This document shows positions 1 through 12,895 of a DNA stretch of 64,000 nucleotides, in pieces; positions within the stretch are counted from its first letter, which is position 1; each line of letters begins with the position of its first letter. Made by a program: the position numbers and the translations under genes. Source of the DNA: Archilochus colubris (Eukaryota > Chordata > Aves > Apodiformes > Trochilidae); assembly GCA_023079485.1 (NCBI GenBank), contig CM041083.1:154708552-154772551 (forward strand). Direction: 5' to 3'. The notes under the pieces are model-generated. The model saw only the letters and a program-made list of their open reading frames with translations. It was not told the origin of the DNA and ran no database searches.

Positions 1-276
1 TCTCTATTATCAAAACTTTCTCATACAAACCAAATGATTTATCTTTACATACTGGCCACTTACTTTTAGGTGGTGACCTGTTAGCTGGGACTATTATGTG
101 CTTAATTTGCATGACTTTGTACCTTAGAAGAGAACTTGAGTCCTGGCAAAAGCTTTGTGACTTTTATTAGAGGGCTGCTCATAGAGAAGAATTGTGTTTT
201 GAGTACTCATTAATTTACAGGAAAGGGGTTAAAAACTCTAAGAAAACCCCAAACCCCTTTAAAAAAAAGCTGCTTT

Positions 277-308
277 TTTCCTAGATGTTTTTAGGAACAT
301 CTAGGAAA
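277..308. repeat. Perfect 13-bp inverted repeat (hairpin)
   Basis: Arms at 277-289 (TTTCCTAGATGTT) and 296-308 are exact reverse complements, with a 6-base loop. Just downstream, about 307-338, the unit ATAGCATATTTTTT occurs twice in tandem. No flanking terminator-like or miRNA-length stem was found, so the function is unknown. Confidence 0.85.
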
Positions 309-3300
309 TAGCATATTTTTTATAGCATATTTTTTAAGCTATGCTTTTGTTTCTCAAACCTATTCTCACTTCCACTGGTGACTTAATTACTTAGGGCCTT
401 GATTTCCTAGTGGCTAAGACATCCACTTGAAAATAAGGAGCTGTTCATACACCTGCTATACTTTCTCCATTTACTACATACAATTTTGGTTTTTATTGGT
501 TTATATTTGCTCTTATACTCTTAGTGTTGGGAAATAGTCAGAAGGAGATATAGAAGAAGAGCTTCCCACCCAGAACTGAATACATGATAGGTAAGTACTT
601 AAACCTTTTTGTAAGGTTTGCTATTTGGGGCATTTTCCCATCCTATGTAAGTCTTTTGGAACCTGGGGTCATTGTGCTACTCTCATCCATACTGGACTGG
701 GAGTTTCTGCATCACTTTTCTTTTTTTTTCAACTATTTCAGGCTCTGAAAGGTCCATTCTGAGCTCCAGAGTGCTCAGCTCTGAAAGCTTCTCTCAACCC
801 ACTTAAAGCTGAAGCTTAAAAACCCTCCTTTTTATTAGGTTGGATTTTTGTTAATATTTTTTTTCCAGACTTTATTTTTTAAACAAAAAATAAGTATAAA
901 GGCAGTTTATGCAAAGCTTGGTCTCATTTATCAGTAGCTTGTACCTGGTATTTGTTTCTCCATGCCACACAATACTGCAGAAATACTGTGCTGACAATCC
1001 TGTTGTTTTCTTTAACAGCATACAGGAATATTATGTTTGCATAATTTCAGTGTTAAGTGCACATGCTCTCATCTCTAGCTAGCAAATGAAATTTACTTGT
1101 TCTTATTGCTTCACTTGGTACAGTGAAGTGCTGTCCACCTTTGTTATTAGTGTATTATTTTATTAGAATTTTCACCTATTCTGCCAGCATTAGTGAAATT
1201 TTGTTTCCTTAAAAGTATCTCCACACATTAATCTTCAGTATAGATTTAAATAGCTGCACGAACAAAGGAAGATTAAAGGTCAACTGATTTGTTTTTTCAT
1301 TTCTCCAAGATTATATTGCAAAAGCCAAACATCACCACTGTGTATGAAATTCTTGTTTAGGGATGTTAATGGTTTCCTATAAACAAGGCTTCACAGGGCA
1401 ATGATGAAGGGTGAGGCAATTTGCAGAAAAATGCAAACCTTTTCCATCTTTATTGTGAGCTGAATTGAAGCCAAATAACTGCATATAACACATCACTGAG
1501 TTTGATCTAATATATCCAGCCTTTCATTAAAGCACATAAATGTAATGCTGTGTTTGTGCTAACAGGTTGTGTGGCTTATGTCTATCTAGCTTAATGTAAG
1601 CAAACTTACACCTGTCTTCAAAATGTCTGTAGGTAAAAATTATTACTTTGCCTTTTCTCCCAAATATTACAACTGCACACCAAAAATATCATCTGACTGA
1701 AAAGGAAGGTAATAGAAACCATAGGGGCTTCATTCTTTCACCCTTTTCCTACTGTGCCCACCAGCATATGAACATGCATATGAAATGTTGGTATTAAACC
1801 AGGCATTTATTTTTAGGAAGGAAAATACCAAACCACTAAACAAATTAACACCATGAAGAAGTTTTTCTTGATTCATTAAAATTATCTTATGGACTTTCTA
1901 TGTTTTTTAAGATGCTGATATTCTCAGTCTTTTTTTAAAAACCAGTACGTGCCATGGGTTTGTATGCATATGCTAACTAAAAATTTCATTTGACAACTGT
2001 ATTCCTTTTATAGTCTATCAGGTCACCTGTTACACACAATTAAGACAAATTGATAATATGATTATGTCTTGAGCAGAATTCTTATGAAGTGTGCAAAATA
2101 TTATTTAATAAGCCATCAGTGCAGACGTAATATAACACAGCTAAGAAAAATGTGAACCATGACAAATCTGATATGACTGTATAAGCCAATAAATTGCAGC
2201 TAGAGTCCTCTTAGGTTGATAGTTCCTGTGATTTTCTATTTAATCCTCTCATCATTCATGACAATTATTCTTTTACATACACAATGAATATAAAGTGACA
2301 GAAAAATAAAGCCAGTGCAGTTTCTGCACCTCATTTTATAGCAACAGATGTAGGTGCTATAAACTGAGGAACTGAGAATATTAAAACAGGTCTCCAAAAT
2401 TAGCACAATGTAGTATTCACAGTAATTGCAAGAATGTTTGAGCTCCACCTAGTGAAACTTTCATGAAGAAATAACAGAAATACATGTGTGTGCTTACTTA
2501 AATTACAGTCTTTAAAGTTAAGCTTTATGGGGTTGCTGCCGGCCTCAAGTAATCGCATTTAGGAGCTCAAGATGCCATAAAGTAACAATCTATTTGCATT
2601 TTATGAAGTATTTATTTTAATTAGCACAGAAAATTTCTTCTTTCCTCTGTTGACTTGGCAATGTTTAGAATGTCTCAATTTTAAGACTGTCAAAAAGTGT
2701 GTTAGCTTTTTTCCCCCAGAAATCATGAATACCCCCCCAAAAAATATCTTTGATTCTTTATACTATCCAGATCTTTAACAGTATTCAGTGATATTCTGAA
2801 CTGAACAGTATTCAGTTAGATAGATCTCACTTCCAACCATATAAGAGGCCCTTCTCCAGTTAGGTATCGGTCTGAAACATAATGTCATGTTCTCTGAGGG
2901 TGAATGAGATATCATTTTAGAGCTGAAACTATATTTAATTAGTGATAATACAGCGTATTTCCCATAGGTATCTGATAAAGCATGAAGCATTATTGACTAG
3001 TGTGTGTGGAGTAAATTGGTATCCATATTTACACATTTTAGACCTTGTGCCTTGCTCAAGCTATCCTTCATAACATCAAATGGTCAGTATAATCTCTAGC
3101 AGAAAATAAAGTGGTTTAAGGAAGTAGGATATTCACTGAAATGAAAAAGCCATCAGTTTTAGAAAAAAAATGAATATCTTCCTTCAAGCAGTAAACTTGG
3201 ATGCTTGTCATGCCCTACCACTAGTAGCCGGTTTTTATGATTTTGAACACTATTTGCAACTGAGTAGGCTTACCTGAAGTGGTGGCTTGGTGAAAGTGAT

Positions 3301-5269
3301 TATATTGCATGTGTTGCAGTTGACGTGTTTGTGCCGTGGGAGGCTGATGCATTTAATTAATATGTCCTGGGAAAAGGCAAGCTATTTCCTGGGGGACTGA
3401 GGTGAAGAAAGGCAATGAACAATGGAAAATAAAAAAACAAATTTGGAAACAATGTTAGAGGTCATCTAGTTATTCCCCTTCCTCACAGTAAAGTGTGTAA
3501 GTGCATCATGCTTAGTTTTCATTAAAGAAAGTTCTGGTATTACCAGTGCACAAGAACTATAATCTTGCGTTCTGTCCCAAAATAGTTCTTTGAAAAGCAT
3601 AGGGATCTTTATTATTAAGACATACACAACTGTCTGTAGTGTAGCAACACACTGACATTAAGCTAAAGTTACTAGAGATACTGTTTCTGTCTAATAATAA
3701 TAATAATGTTGAGCCTATCATCCAGGAGAGTGGAAGAAAGAGTACAAAGGGAAGGGAACAGATGTAAACATGATGTAAAATGGGCTAAGCTTGTCAATAG
3801 CAATGAAAAATATCACACAGAAGGAAATGGCTTTTCAATTGAAATCACAAGGAGCTCTAGTACCCTTTTTTCTTTATCCTCCCTGGATCTGCTTCTATCT
3901 ATATAGGGGCTTATGAGATTACAATGAACTCAGCAATAATATTAGCTTTGTTTTCTGAAAGTAGAATATGCCCGTGGTGCTGCCACTATTCTGAATATAA
4001 CTGAAAATGAGCGGGAAAAAGAGGTGATAAATCAATTTCTAGATACTTCTGGTTGCTGCTATGCCTTTTTGAGTGAAGCAGTATTTTGTAACAACCTCAC
4101 TTCGTTAACATTGTAATGATTGCTTTTCCTTCTCTTTCCTTTTTCTGAAGCAGTATGCAGGCTGGGTCTCTTTAATCACTTGGAAGACAACAGAGGAGAC
4201 AGGGGCTGGAGCCGCTGTCTGAATATTCTCTCCCTCTGATCATAGTTAAGAAAGCTTCTGTCCGATCTGTCCTAAATAGTACTTCCATTACTATGCACTT
4301 GAAGGCCCTGGATTCTCCAACACCTGATCACACACTGAGTACATTCTCAGTTGTCTTCATCCTGAAATCAATAGCACTTCAATTACTACCTGGGGAAACG
4401 GGAAAAGCTACAGCGTATCAGTGTTTTGGACTCAAAAAACATCTGACAAATTTAAGCTTTCTAGAGGTATGGTGAATAAATATAAATATTTGCATATAGT
4501 TCTCCTTCATCAGAAGTTTTCAAAGTATGCCAGATACTTAGCCTGAAAAAAACCTACATACATTTATGAGACAGACCATTTCTAACGATCCAGATACCTT
4601 ACAATTAATTGCCATTGAATATTTCACATTTACCATTCTATGCTTACCAAATGGAAAGCATTCATACAGAATAAAATTATTCTTAGATAATATTCTTGAT
4701 TCAAAAAACCCATATTAAGAACCAATGTCTTCACTGGAATGAGAAAATTTGTGTATCCTGAAGTTAGATGACATGCAACGTAATTCACAGAGCTGTATGT
4801 AATTTGCCTTACAAAACTAGTTTCAAATATGAGTTAACTAATCACAGATACCATAATTATCAGAATTTCTACAGACAATGCTGATCTAAGTGAAAATTTC
4901 TAAAAAATATGCTAAGCATTGGATTTATACTTTTCTGTATAAAAGTTGCCTCTTTTTATTCCTAGACATAAGTTCTTTTAGAACTTTTGTTCATTTCATC
5001 TAATCTTCTGTCTCTATGAAATGTGTAGACTGCAAGACACCTCGAGTCCCCTTCGAGTTTAATTTTAAACTATAAGTATCCACCATTACATATATGATAA
5101 AATTTTCACAGAGTCAAATAATATCTCTCAATTTGTTCTTTCTCAACCCCTTGGCTTTTCACTTTAAATTCTGGTTATGAGAATATGACAGATATTTAAT
5201 AACTTTCCGACTGCTTTTGCCAGTTGGCTGCATATCACTGAAAAAGGGATTAAACTAGAACTGCTTTTT

Positions 5270-5280
5270 GGGGGGGGGGG
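5270..5280 (+). repeat. Homopolymer run of 11 G
   Basis: Eleven G in a row follow a short T run, with a further GGGG at about 5289-5292. This is unusual in such an AT-rich surrounding. It may be a slippage site or part of a weak G-quadruplex. Confidence 0.85.
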
Positions 5281-6477
5281 TTTGTTGTGGGGTTTTTCTC
5301 TAGGGAAAAATAATTTTCAGTGTGCAGAAGAATGTGAAGCAGACGGACATTATAAAAACTGATGCCTTACTCACTGCAAACTATTATTTCCATTACCATT
5401 GCTGTTTCTTAAAGATTTTTTTTCTGTGAGGTTTGCTAAGACTATCTGAGACAGTTACCAGCTATGGGAATGCCACAGCATGATGATTTATTAAAATATG
5501 CTCTTCTAGCTTCATGACTGAAGTCATGAGTTTTATTTGAATATTAGTTTTAAGCCCCTCTAGTGCCTGAGATAAGCTACATTCTTTGGAGGTTTTTGAG
5601 ATCTGTGATGAGGCAACAAACATGGAGTTCAGGGGCTTTAGGAAGCAGAAGATTTTTCTATGCATGATTAAACATTTGAAATGAAGGATCACAAAAGATT
5701 TTGTGGTAGAGTCCTGAAAGTCCCACAGGAAGACTATAAAGACTTCAATTTTTTTCTGGAGATTATAACACAGGCAGCTGGAAAAGTCACCTTCACTCAA
5801 AAAGGTCATCTAGTCCAAGAAAGCTGCTTCTTCCATGTAAATTATTATTACACATAGTATATTTTTGTGGGGAAAACAAGCTCTATTTCTTCAGAACTTC
5901 CTGTGTAAATTGTTTTAAATAGGAGCAATAGAATAAGATTTGAAGTTAAATTACTAACTTAAATTTTCTCTAATAAGATATATCCAATAGGAAAGATACA
6001 CAGAAAAAAGACAACTGAAAAAGAAGCCTGAGAAATATTTACGTTTTAAAAAAACAAAACAACCAACCAAAAAAACCTATTGTAAAGACAAAACTGAGTA
6101 AATGAAATATTTTGCCCTGCCACCAAAGACTAGACAAGAAAGTATGTACTTAGTATCTACTAAAGAAAACCTTTGTTGGAATGTCAATAATAATTTTAAA
6201 TGTAAAATATGAGATTTTTGAGATAGTGCTGGACAAGAAAGGCAGGAGAGATGTCCACCTACACTTCTATCAGCGCTCAAGTCTTCTGTAATACTAATCT
6301 GGATAAATGTATGTATGTACAGGTTTGTGGAGATTTTTTAAATGAGAAATACTATGTATTTCAGGAAAGATTTCATAAGGCATTACTTATGATTTTCTTG
6401 TCCTTGTCTTGAGAAAGTCAATATAACTTTAAGTTATGCACTTATGCACTACTTACAGTAGTTTTCAAGACCGTCAA

Positions 6478-6503
6478 TTTTTTTTTTTTTTTTTTTTTTT
6501 TTT
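6478..6503 (+). repeat. Poly(T) run of 26
   Basis: An uninterrupted T run. Read on the - strand it is a poly(A) tract, but no gene-like or LINE-like sequence precedes it on that strand, so it is not supported as a retrocopy tail. Confidence 0.85.
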
Positions 6504-7803
6504 GAATATTAAGCTTCAGTATATTATGATAGAACAGTTCAGCTTCAGCAGCCTGCCCCTTCTATGGGTCATCCAGGCTTTCACCATAACAGCAAGTCAA
6601 GTGCATATTTCCTTAACTACTCCTGAGGAGTGAAACTTAATTTCTTACATATTTTACTTTTGAAGGGAAAAATCTGGACTTATTTTTTACATTTGTAAAT
6701 GAGGTCTATAATAGAATGAAATAATTGTTTATAATCTATGGGATGGCATATAATCTATGACAAGTTAGTAACTGAAAAAATTACAAATATGAATTTCAGA
6801 GTGTCTAAGAGTCTCAAGATATCTGTTCCTTCCACCAAGGTAGAACCTCTTCTAGAAGGAGTTCCTTCTACCAAGTACTTCTTATCATCTAGATCACACA
6901 AAAGCCCAGCATTTTATTACATACAAGGAATTGTTTGTATTGGCATGTAATTCCTGAATTAAATAACTAAGTAAGCAAAAAGAATATAGAATGTTTGCAA
7001 TTCTTATAATGACTATATCTTAAAAAAAACCCAAACTGATGAGTTATCACTGAGAAAGTTAATACATTCCTGAGACAGAAATTAATAAATCCATAAATAT
7101 TATATCTATAATTTTATTATAATAATTTTCATAATATAATTTAACTCTATGAACAGTGTAATTTGTACCATAAAAATGAGATGAAAGACATGAGATAGAT
7201 CCTTTATCTTTTTCTTTGAGTTCAGAATGAGTAGTTAAGTGTTTTCAGTGATTTTGTCTCCCCACAAGTGTCTGCAGTCCCTTAAACCAAGCGTTTTGTA
7301 GGGCAAAGCAGTTCAATACAAAGACAGCAAGAATTAGCTTTTATTTTCATTAAAATATCCTCACTGTAGAATGACTTTTTTTTTAATTAATGAATATAAA
7401 TATTAAGTACTGTTAATCCAGACATAATTTTTACAGGAAAATAAAGAAAACAACACAGTTAAAATTGTTTTACACACAGTTACTATCCCTGCTCCTGGTA
7501 TTATGCTAACCCTTCCTTGCTCCTTTGGACCCTAAAGATTGTGGCTTCATTCTCATGTATGTGAGGAAGGAGGGGTAACGTTTAGTTAGTATCTGCAGTC
7601 CTTCACCAAGGGAAATATGCTGGTCATGTCAACAGTTTCATCTTTCTTGATTTATGATTCACCTGGGGTAATTTTTCTGCTCTTTAATATGTCTTTGATG
7701 TTTGTTTTCCCTCACTGCTCTGCAGCTCCTTGATATTTGAAATTGGCTATTTCTTAGCATCTTTTGCATGTTTTAGATTCTATGGGTTGGTGGAATTTTT
7801 ATG

Positions 7804-7870
7804 TTGTTTGTTTGTTTGTTTGTTTTTAATTCCTTTTTTAATCATGGTTTGTTTGTTTGTTTGTTTGTTT
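7804..7870 (+). repeat. Paired (TTTG)n microsatellites
   Basis: Two TTTG runs, about 7804-7826 and 7848-7870, are separated by roughly 20 bases of T-rich sequence. They probably derive from one interrupted array. Confidence 0.8.
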
Positions 7871-8075
7871 CATTCCTGAAAGCAACTTAGACCAGCTACA
7901 GGTCTGCACTACTTTAAGTGGTCATGGGTAAATTGTTTAATATTGTGGTGTCTCCAATGTGAAACCTGTGTCCCCTCTCTTAGCACCACCCCTTGCCTGT
8001 GCTTCTCTACACCTCATCCTGAGATACATCTCTGATGTATATGCATATTTGAAACCATACTTTGGTACTTTTGAA

Positions 8076-8499
8076 ATTTGGAACATCTGCCTTATGAGGA
8101 AAGACTGAGGGAGCTGGGTCTCTTCAGATTGGAGAAGAGCAAAATGAGGGGTGACCTCATTAATGTTTATAAATATGTAAGGGGCGAGTGCCAGGAGGAT
8201 GAGGTAAAGATTTTCTCAGGGGTGGCTAATAATAGGACAAGGGGCAATGGTTATAAACTGGAGCACAGGCAGTTCTGTAGAAATATAAAGAAGATTTTTT
8301 TTCCCTGTGAGGGTGACAGAGCACTGGATCAGGCTGCCCAGGGAGGTTGTGGAGTCTCCTTCCCTGGAAATATTCAAAATGCACTTGGACACGTTCCTGT
8401 GGTGACCTGCTACAGGTGACCGTGCTCTGGCAGGGGGAGTTGGATGAGGTGGTCTTTTGAGGTCCTTTCCAACCCATAACTTTCTATGATTCTATTATG
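8076..8499 (+). mobile_element. CR1 LINE, 3' end fragment, + strand
   Basis: This is a 5'-truncated chicken-repeat-1 non-LTR retrotransposon. The + frame 8078-8419 (113 codons) reads as the C-terminal part of CR1 ORF2: it opens with an [14 protein letters not shown] stretch and continues with RGDLINVYKYVRG and a NRTRGNGYKLEHRQF segment, all typical of the region after the reverse-transcriptase domain. It then runs into the CR1 3' untranslated region (GAGGTCCTTTCCAACCC) and ends in TTCTATGATTCTAT, the short 3' repeat that marks CR1 integration. Only about 420 bases remain, so it is a dead 5'-truncated copy, as most CR1 copies are. Confidence 0.95.
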
Positions 8500-11400
8500 C
8501 TTGGCATACATTCTATATGCTACTCGAGGTCTGCAGAAAAAATAATGTCTTAAAAGAAATCAACTTAACTTCATAAGCATGACTTCTTCATTAGCAAGAA
8601 AGCAAAAGCAGTCTTTAAAAATGCATGACTGAAACACATCATGCTTTTAAAAAGAAATATAATTTGTTTCAGCTGAGTGTCCACAATTATCACAGTAAAA
8701 TAAACATTTGTGCATTTGTTTAAGAGAATCAAGATTTTTATTTTTTTCAGAGAGTAAAGTCATGATAATAAACATAGTTCCATTCTTAAACAATATACAC
8801 TAACACAGAAAATATCAAACCTCTGCTGACAACTCAATAAATCTTAGCTTACAGTAAATACAGAAATGTACATTAATACTCATTTTTAGTGGTTTTTGCA
8901 AGTAACTGTAAACCTTTTAGGGGAAGCAGTCCTGAGCATGACTTTATGAAAAATTAATTTCAGTTTTTTAGCATACAGATTATGAAAGTTAAGTCAAAAC
9001 TTCCTTGTGTTCTCATTTGGTGTCCACTTCTTTATGAAGTAAGCTCATATGTTGAAATATTTGATATATATACCAAAGGGCTTAAAACATAAACAGCACT
9101 TTATGTTGATACCACACATTTTAAGAAAAATGTTGAAATTCTAGCAAAAAGCCTCTCAATATTAGTGTAAAGTAGAAACTATTATTATTAATAAGGTATT
9201 ATTTACCATGATGAATTTATTCTGTACCTTTAAAGTGATAAGCTTGTCATAAAGAAGCAAAAAATGAGTGAAATTTCTATTTTTAACTACTTTGAATAGT
9301 ATTTCCCAGCCTTTGGATTTTTCAGTAGCTTTGTGGACTTCTTTCTTCCATTTCTAAGAGTTTCAGCCCATGCATTATTCCTTTTGTTTCTGCCCTCCTT
9401 TTTAACATTCATTTTTTTGCTTGGTTGTGGTTTTTTGTTTGTTTGTGGTTTTTTTTTTTTTCTGTCAGCATCTTAATTTCTTGTATTTGTATACAATTAA
9501 CTTTGACAGGCTTTTTGACTGCAGCATTTTCAAAACTTTATGCATATATTATTCATGCTCTCTCACCAATGCTTTTGAAATGTCTTTCTATTTTTGAAGA
9601 GTAAACATTAGTTAAAGTTAAAGTGGGCTGCAAGGATTAGTTAGAAGATGAAACTGAAAAGCTAATCTCATTTGGTTCAGAGAGACTGACTAGCCACAGA
9701 AGAAATAGATGCAGATTTTTAGGCAAGATTAGAAGTGCTAGCACAACTTGAAAGAATTTTTGGACAGAATATTTGTGAAGGATTGTTGGATGCCTAGAGT
9801 AGTTTGATCTCCTGAGATTACTTTAATCACTCTTGTTGAAATGCATAAACTCTGCAAAGCATGGTCCAGAGCTCAGTAACACCTACTGAATAGGAGGTCC
9901 AAGGAACCTAGAACACAGTGATTTGGTGCATGTGTTCAACCATAAGATTTTTATCTGGAGAAGGTCTAATGAGTCCTGGTTGTCTACACTGCTATTCCAA
10001 GGAGAGGCATCTAGCACTACCTCAACCCAGGCTAGACAGGCACAGATATGGGTTAGTTTGGGTTATTCTCCTCTTTGTTTAGAGTTAGCTCCCTCTATCA
10101 TAGATATGTTTTAGAGAGAAACAGTGGGAGCAGTTAAAAAATGAGTGATCAAGTGAGCTTATAATTAACCAGCATAAATCATCAGGGAACACCGAACTCA
10201 TTTCTTCACACTTTTTTATTTAGACATATAAACCTACATAAGCCTAGGCATTCTAAGTGGGCACAGACACCTGTGTTTTTGCAAGTGAAATTCTTTTCTG
10301 AATACCTGCTATATTGTTCCGTATGACTACAGATTTTTATTGTGGTGATTCTTCCCCTTTCTTTTCTTTCTCTCCCTGGCTTTCTCTTTCTCTGATATGA
10401 ATCTTGAAATGTACCTGTGCAGTGACTAGTAACTAATCAGACAGAGGAATATGAAAAAAAAGCTTTTCTTTAAGTACTACAGTGTTGCATTTCTGTTTTT
10501 GACTAATAATTTTTAATGGACAGAATCTTAAAAATAATTTTAATGGAGATTTTTTTATATGTTTAGCTTTGAGATGCATGTGGCAGACTTTCCTTAGCAG
10601 AATTTGAGTTAGATAGATAATACTTACTTTTTCTCCTGCACTCTATGGAAAAAACATTAAATTTACTTCTGTTTCTGAAATATTTACTGCCGGATTCAAA
10701 CTCAAATTACATGAGAGAATTGTTAAGATGCTGGAGCCTGGACAAATTCAAGTATGGTCAGAGGTGGAATTGTCTCAACACCTAGGGAAATTCTAATTCA
10801 AATGATTTTGTTATAAATCAATGTTGGAAAAAAAATTTGTAAATATCACTATTTAATGAGATATATAAGGTGTCACATGCAAAATTAAGAGGTTTTAAAA
10901 TTAAAACTGAAGTTAGGTATGAACTTTTGATTGCTTGCTAGTGTATTGGAAATGGTAATATCAACTTAGACTACCTGTAGAATGGGTTCATGGGCTAAAT
11001 ATGAAAATTACATAAGTGGTAATTAAGATAACAAATAGTGGCACCTGTGACATGAAAGTAAGGTCCTACCTATTTTACTACAGCAAAGCTGCGTATCTAC
11101 ATATAGCTCCTTCTGTATGATGTTCATTTATTTTACTCTGATTTGATCAGTAGAGAGAAATACATTAAATTAATTATCTTTTTTGATGTGTATTTGGAAG
11201 GTTATCTAAATTTTATTATTGTTTTCTTAATAAAATATATTACCGAGTTTCCCAAAAGTATCTCCTATGTGTAGTTTAAAGCTTATTGGGAAAATCCATG
11301 AATATTTGCTGCCACCTGCAGACAAATGTGAGAAATGCTTTTCTAGAAATAAAATAAACGTTTAATATTAATTTTCCATAAGAATATGGTTTTATTATTA

Positions 11401-12592
11401 TTAAATAATTCTTCTCTAAACTATTCAAGTGGCTACAGCTATGAGACAGAACAACCTCCTGAGGAAAAAAAAAACCCCACAAGCTAGAATTCCTTTTATT
11501 TTTCTGTTGGATTAAAAAAAAAATATTGATTCATTCTTATACCTCTTACTTGATTGCTAAATTATTTTTTTTCTAATAAATTGGGGTTTTTTCCAAAAAA
11601 ATATATTTTATTTTTAAATATCTCTGTAACAGAAAGTAGAGACTTTTGAAGTGCGAAATTCAGGTTTGGTGGGACCAAAATTTTTACACTTCAGATAGCA
11701 AATACATCTTTCTCAGAGTTTTTAATTGAAAAAACAGTCTCACTATCTTTGCATAGTTTTCATGGGCAAGGGCTATCGATCTCTTTTTTTCTCTTCTACA
11801 GGTTTCAGCTTCTCTGAGCTAATCTCAGCTAATCTATTTATATCCTATTTTTAATTAAAGCAGCTGTTAACTGTTGTGTTAAACCCTTTTAAAAAACGTA
11901 ATTACTATCCATAGGGTATTTACAGTTGCTTTCCTTGTAGAAAATAAGCTGGAATTTTATAGAACTGTTATTCTTACTACTTCAAGTAAGCAATAGAAGT
12001 TCAAAAAAACCAGGTAATATTGTAGGGGAGCTGATCTGGAAAAGCACTGGGAGCAAGATCTATGGACATGTGGAGGGACATAAATGTAGGCAAATGGTTG
12101 ACTGTAGTATCAATGTGGTTCCATTAAAATACGTTTACATAAATATACAAACCTTTTTTTTTTCCTGGGCTGTTTTGAAAAGCTCAGAACTTTGAAGAAG
12201 TATGCTACTGTAGATCATCCCAGCATGGATGGGATTGAAGAAAATAATTTGATCGTTTTGGTCATTTTTTTGTTTGTAAATGACCAGGAAGACATTAAAT
12301 TTTATCCAAAAAAAGCCAAATAGAATGAAGCAAATATTTAATGAAAACATATGTAAAACTTCTGGTTATTCACTGTCATTGACACAGAATTTTATGGATA
12401 ATTTAATGTTTTCTTCAATAATATTTTCATATAATATGCAGTCTGTTTTACTTTAACCATAATTTGAGAAGAAAAGTTTTAGATCAGATTGATTCTAATT
12501 CTCTATTTTATATAGATTATTTTCTGTACCTTTCACATTAATAAATGTTCCCAAGCAATACAATAAATCATGTATCTAGTGCTTTCTTATCT
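8500..12592. other. Unique AT-rich DNA, no gene
   Basis: I found no gene or transposon. T-rich low-complexity DNA lies at about 9427-9462 (TTTG runs and poly-T), and A/T runs near 11460-11600. Open frames are short and unremarkable. Confidence 0.65.
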
Positions 12593-12860
12593 CACAGAAT
12601 CATAGAATGGTTTGATCTGGAGAGGATCTTTAAAGATCATGTAGCTTCAATCCCCTGACATGAGCAGGGGCATCTTCCACTAGTCCAGATAGCTCAAAGC
12701 CCCATCCAACCTGGCTTTGAACACTGCCAGGGAGGGGGCATCTCTGAACAGTTTCTCTGGCCAGCCTGTTCCGGTATCTCAACACCTTCATCATGAAAAA
12801 GCCTTCTACCTTATTTTTCCTGTAGTCCCCTTTGAGTATTCAAAGGCTACAGTAGAGCCA
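12593..12860 (-). mobile_element. CR1 LINE, 3' end fragment, - strand
   Basis: Starts with CACAGAATCATAGAATGG, the reverse complement of a CR1 3' terminus, and continues through the reversed 3' untranslated region and the end of ORF2 (CCAACCTGGC, GGAGGGGGCATC and AGCCTGTTCC blocks). It is diverged and 5'-truncated at about 12860. A small local duplication of a CACCAG-containing unit follows at about 12860-12895. Confidence 0.92.
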
Positions 12861-12895
12861 GTGGAAAGCACCAGTACAAAGCACCAGTGGAAGTG

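Larger units (their letters stand above)
1..8075. other. Unique AT-rich DNA, no gene
   Basis: I see no gene or recognisable transposable element here. The sequence is AT-rich and carries frequent stops in all frames. The longest open frame (5462-5809, - strand, 115 codons) is AT-biased and resembles no family I know. The stretch holds a perfect hairpin near 277-308, a (TAA)n run near 3693-3708, an 11-G run at 5270-5280 and a 26-T run at 6478-6503. A scrap near 5793-5812 reads like the start of a reversed CR1 3' end but is too short to call. Confidence 0.7.

Noticed and set aside
3469..3490. Possible ancient CR1 scrap (GAGGTCATCTAG)
   Set aside because: The match is too short, with no supporting flanking blocks.
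5793..5812. Possible reversed CR1 3' end (AAAGGTCATCTAGTCCAA)
   Set aside because: Only about 20 bases match and the following sequence is not CR1.
6478..6503. Poly(A) tail of a processed pseudogene on the - strand
   Set aside because: No gene-like sequence lies upstream on that strand and no target duplication is seen.
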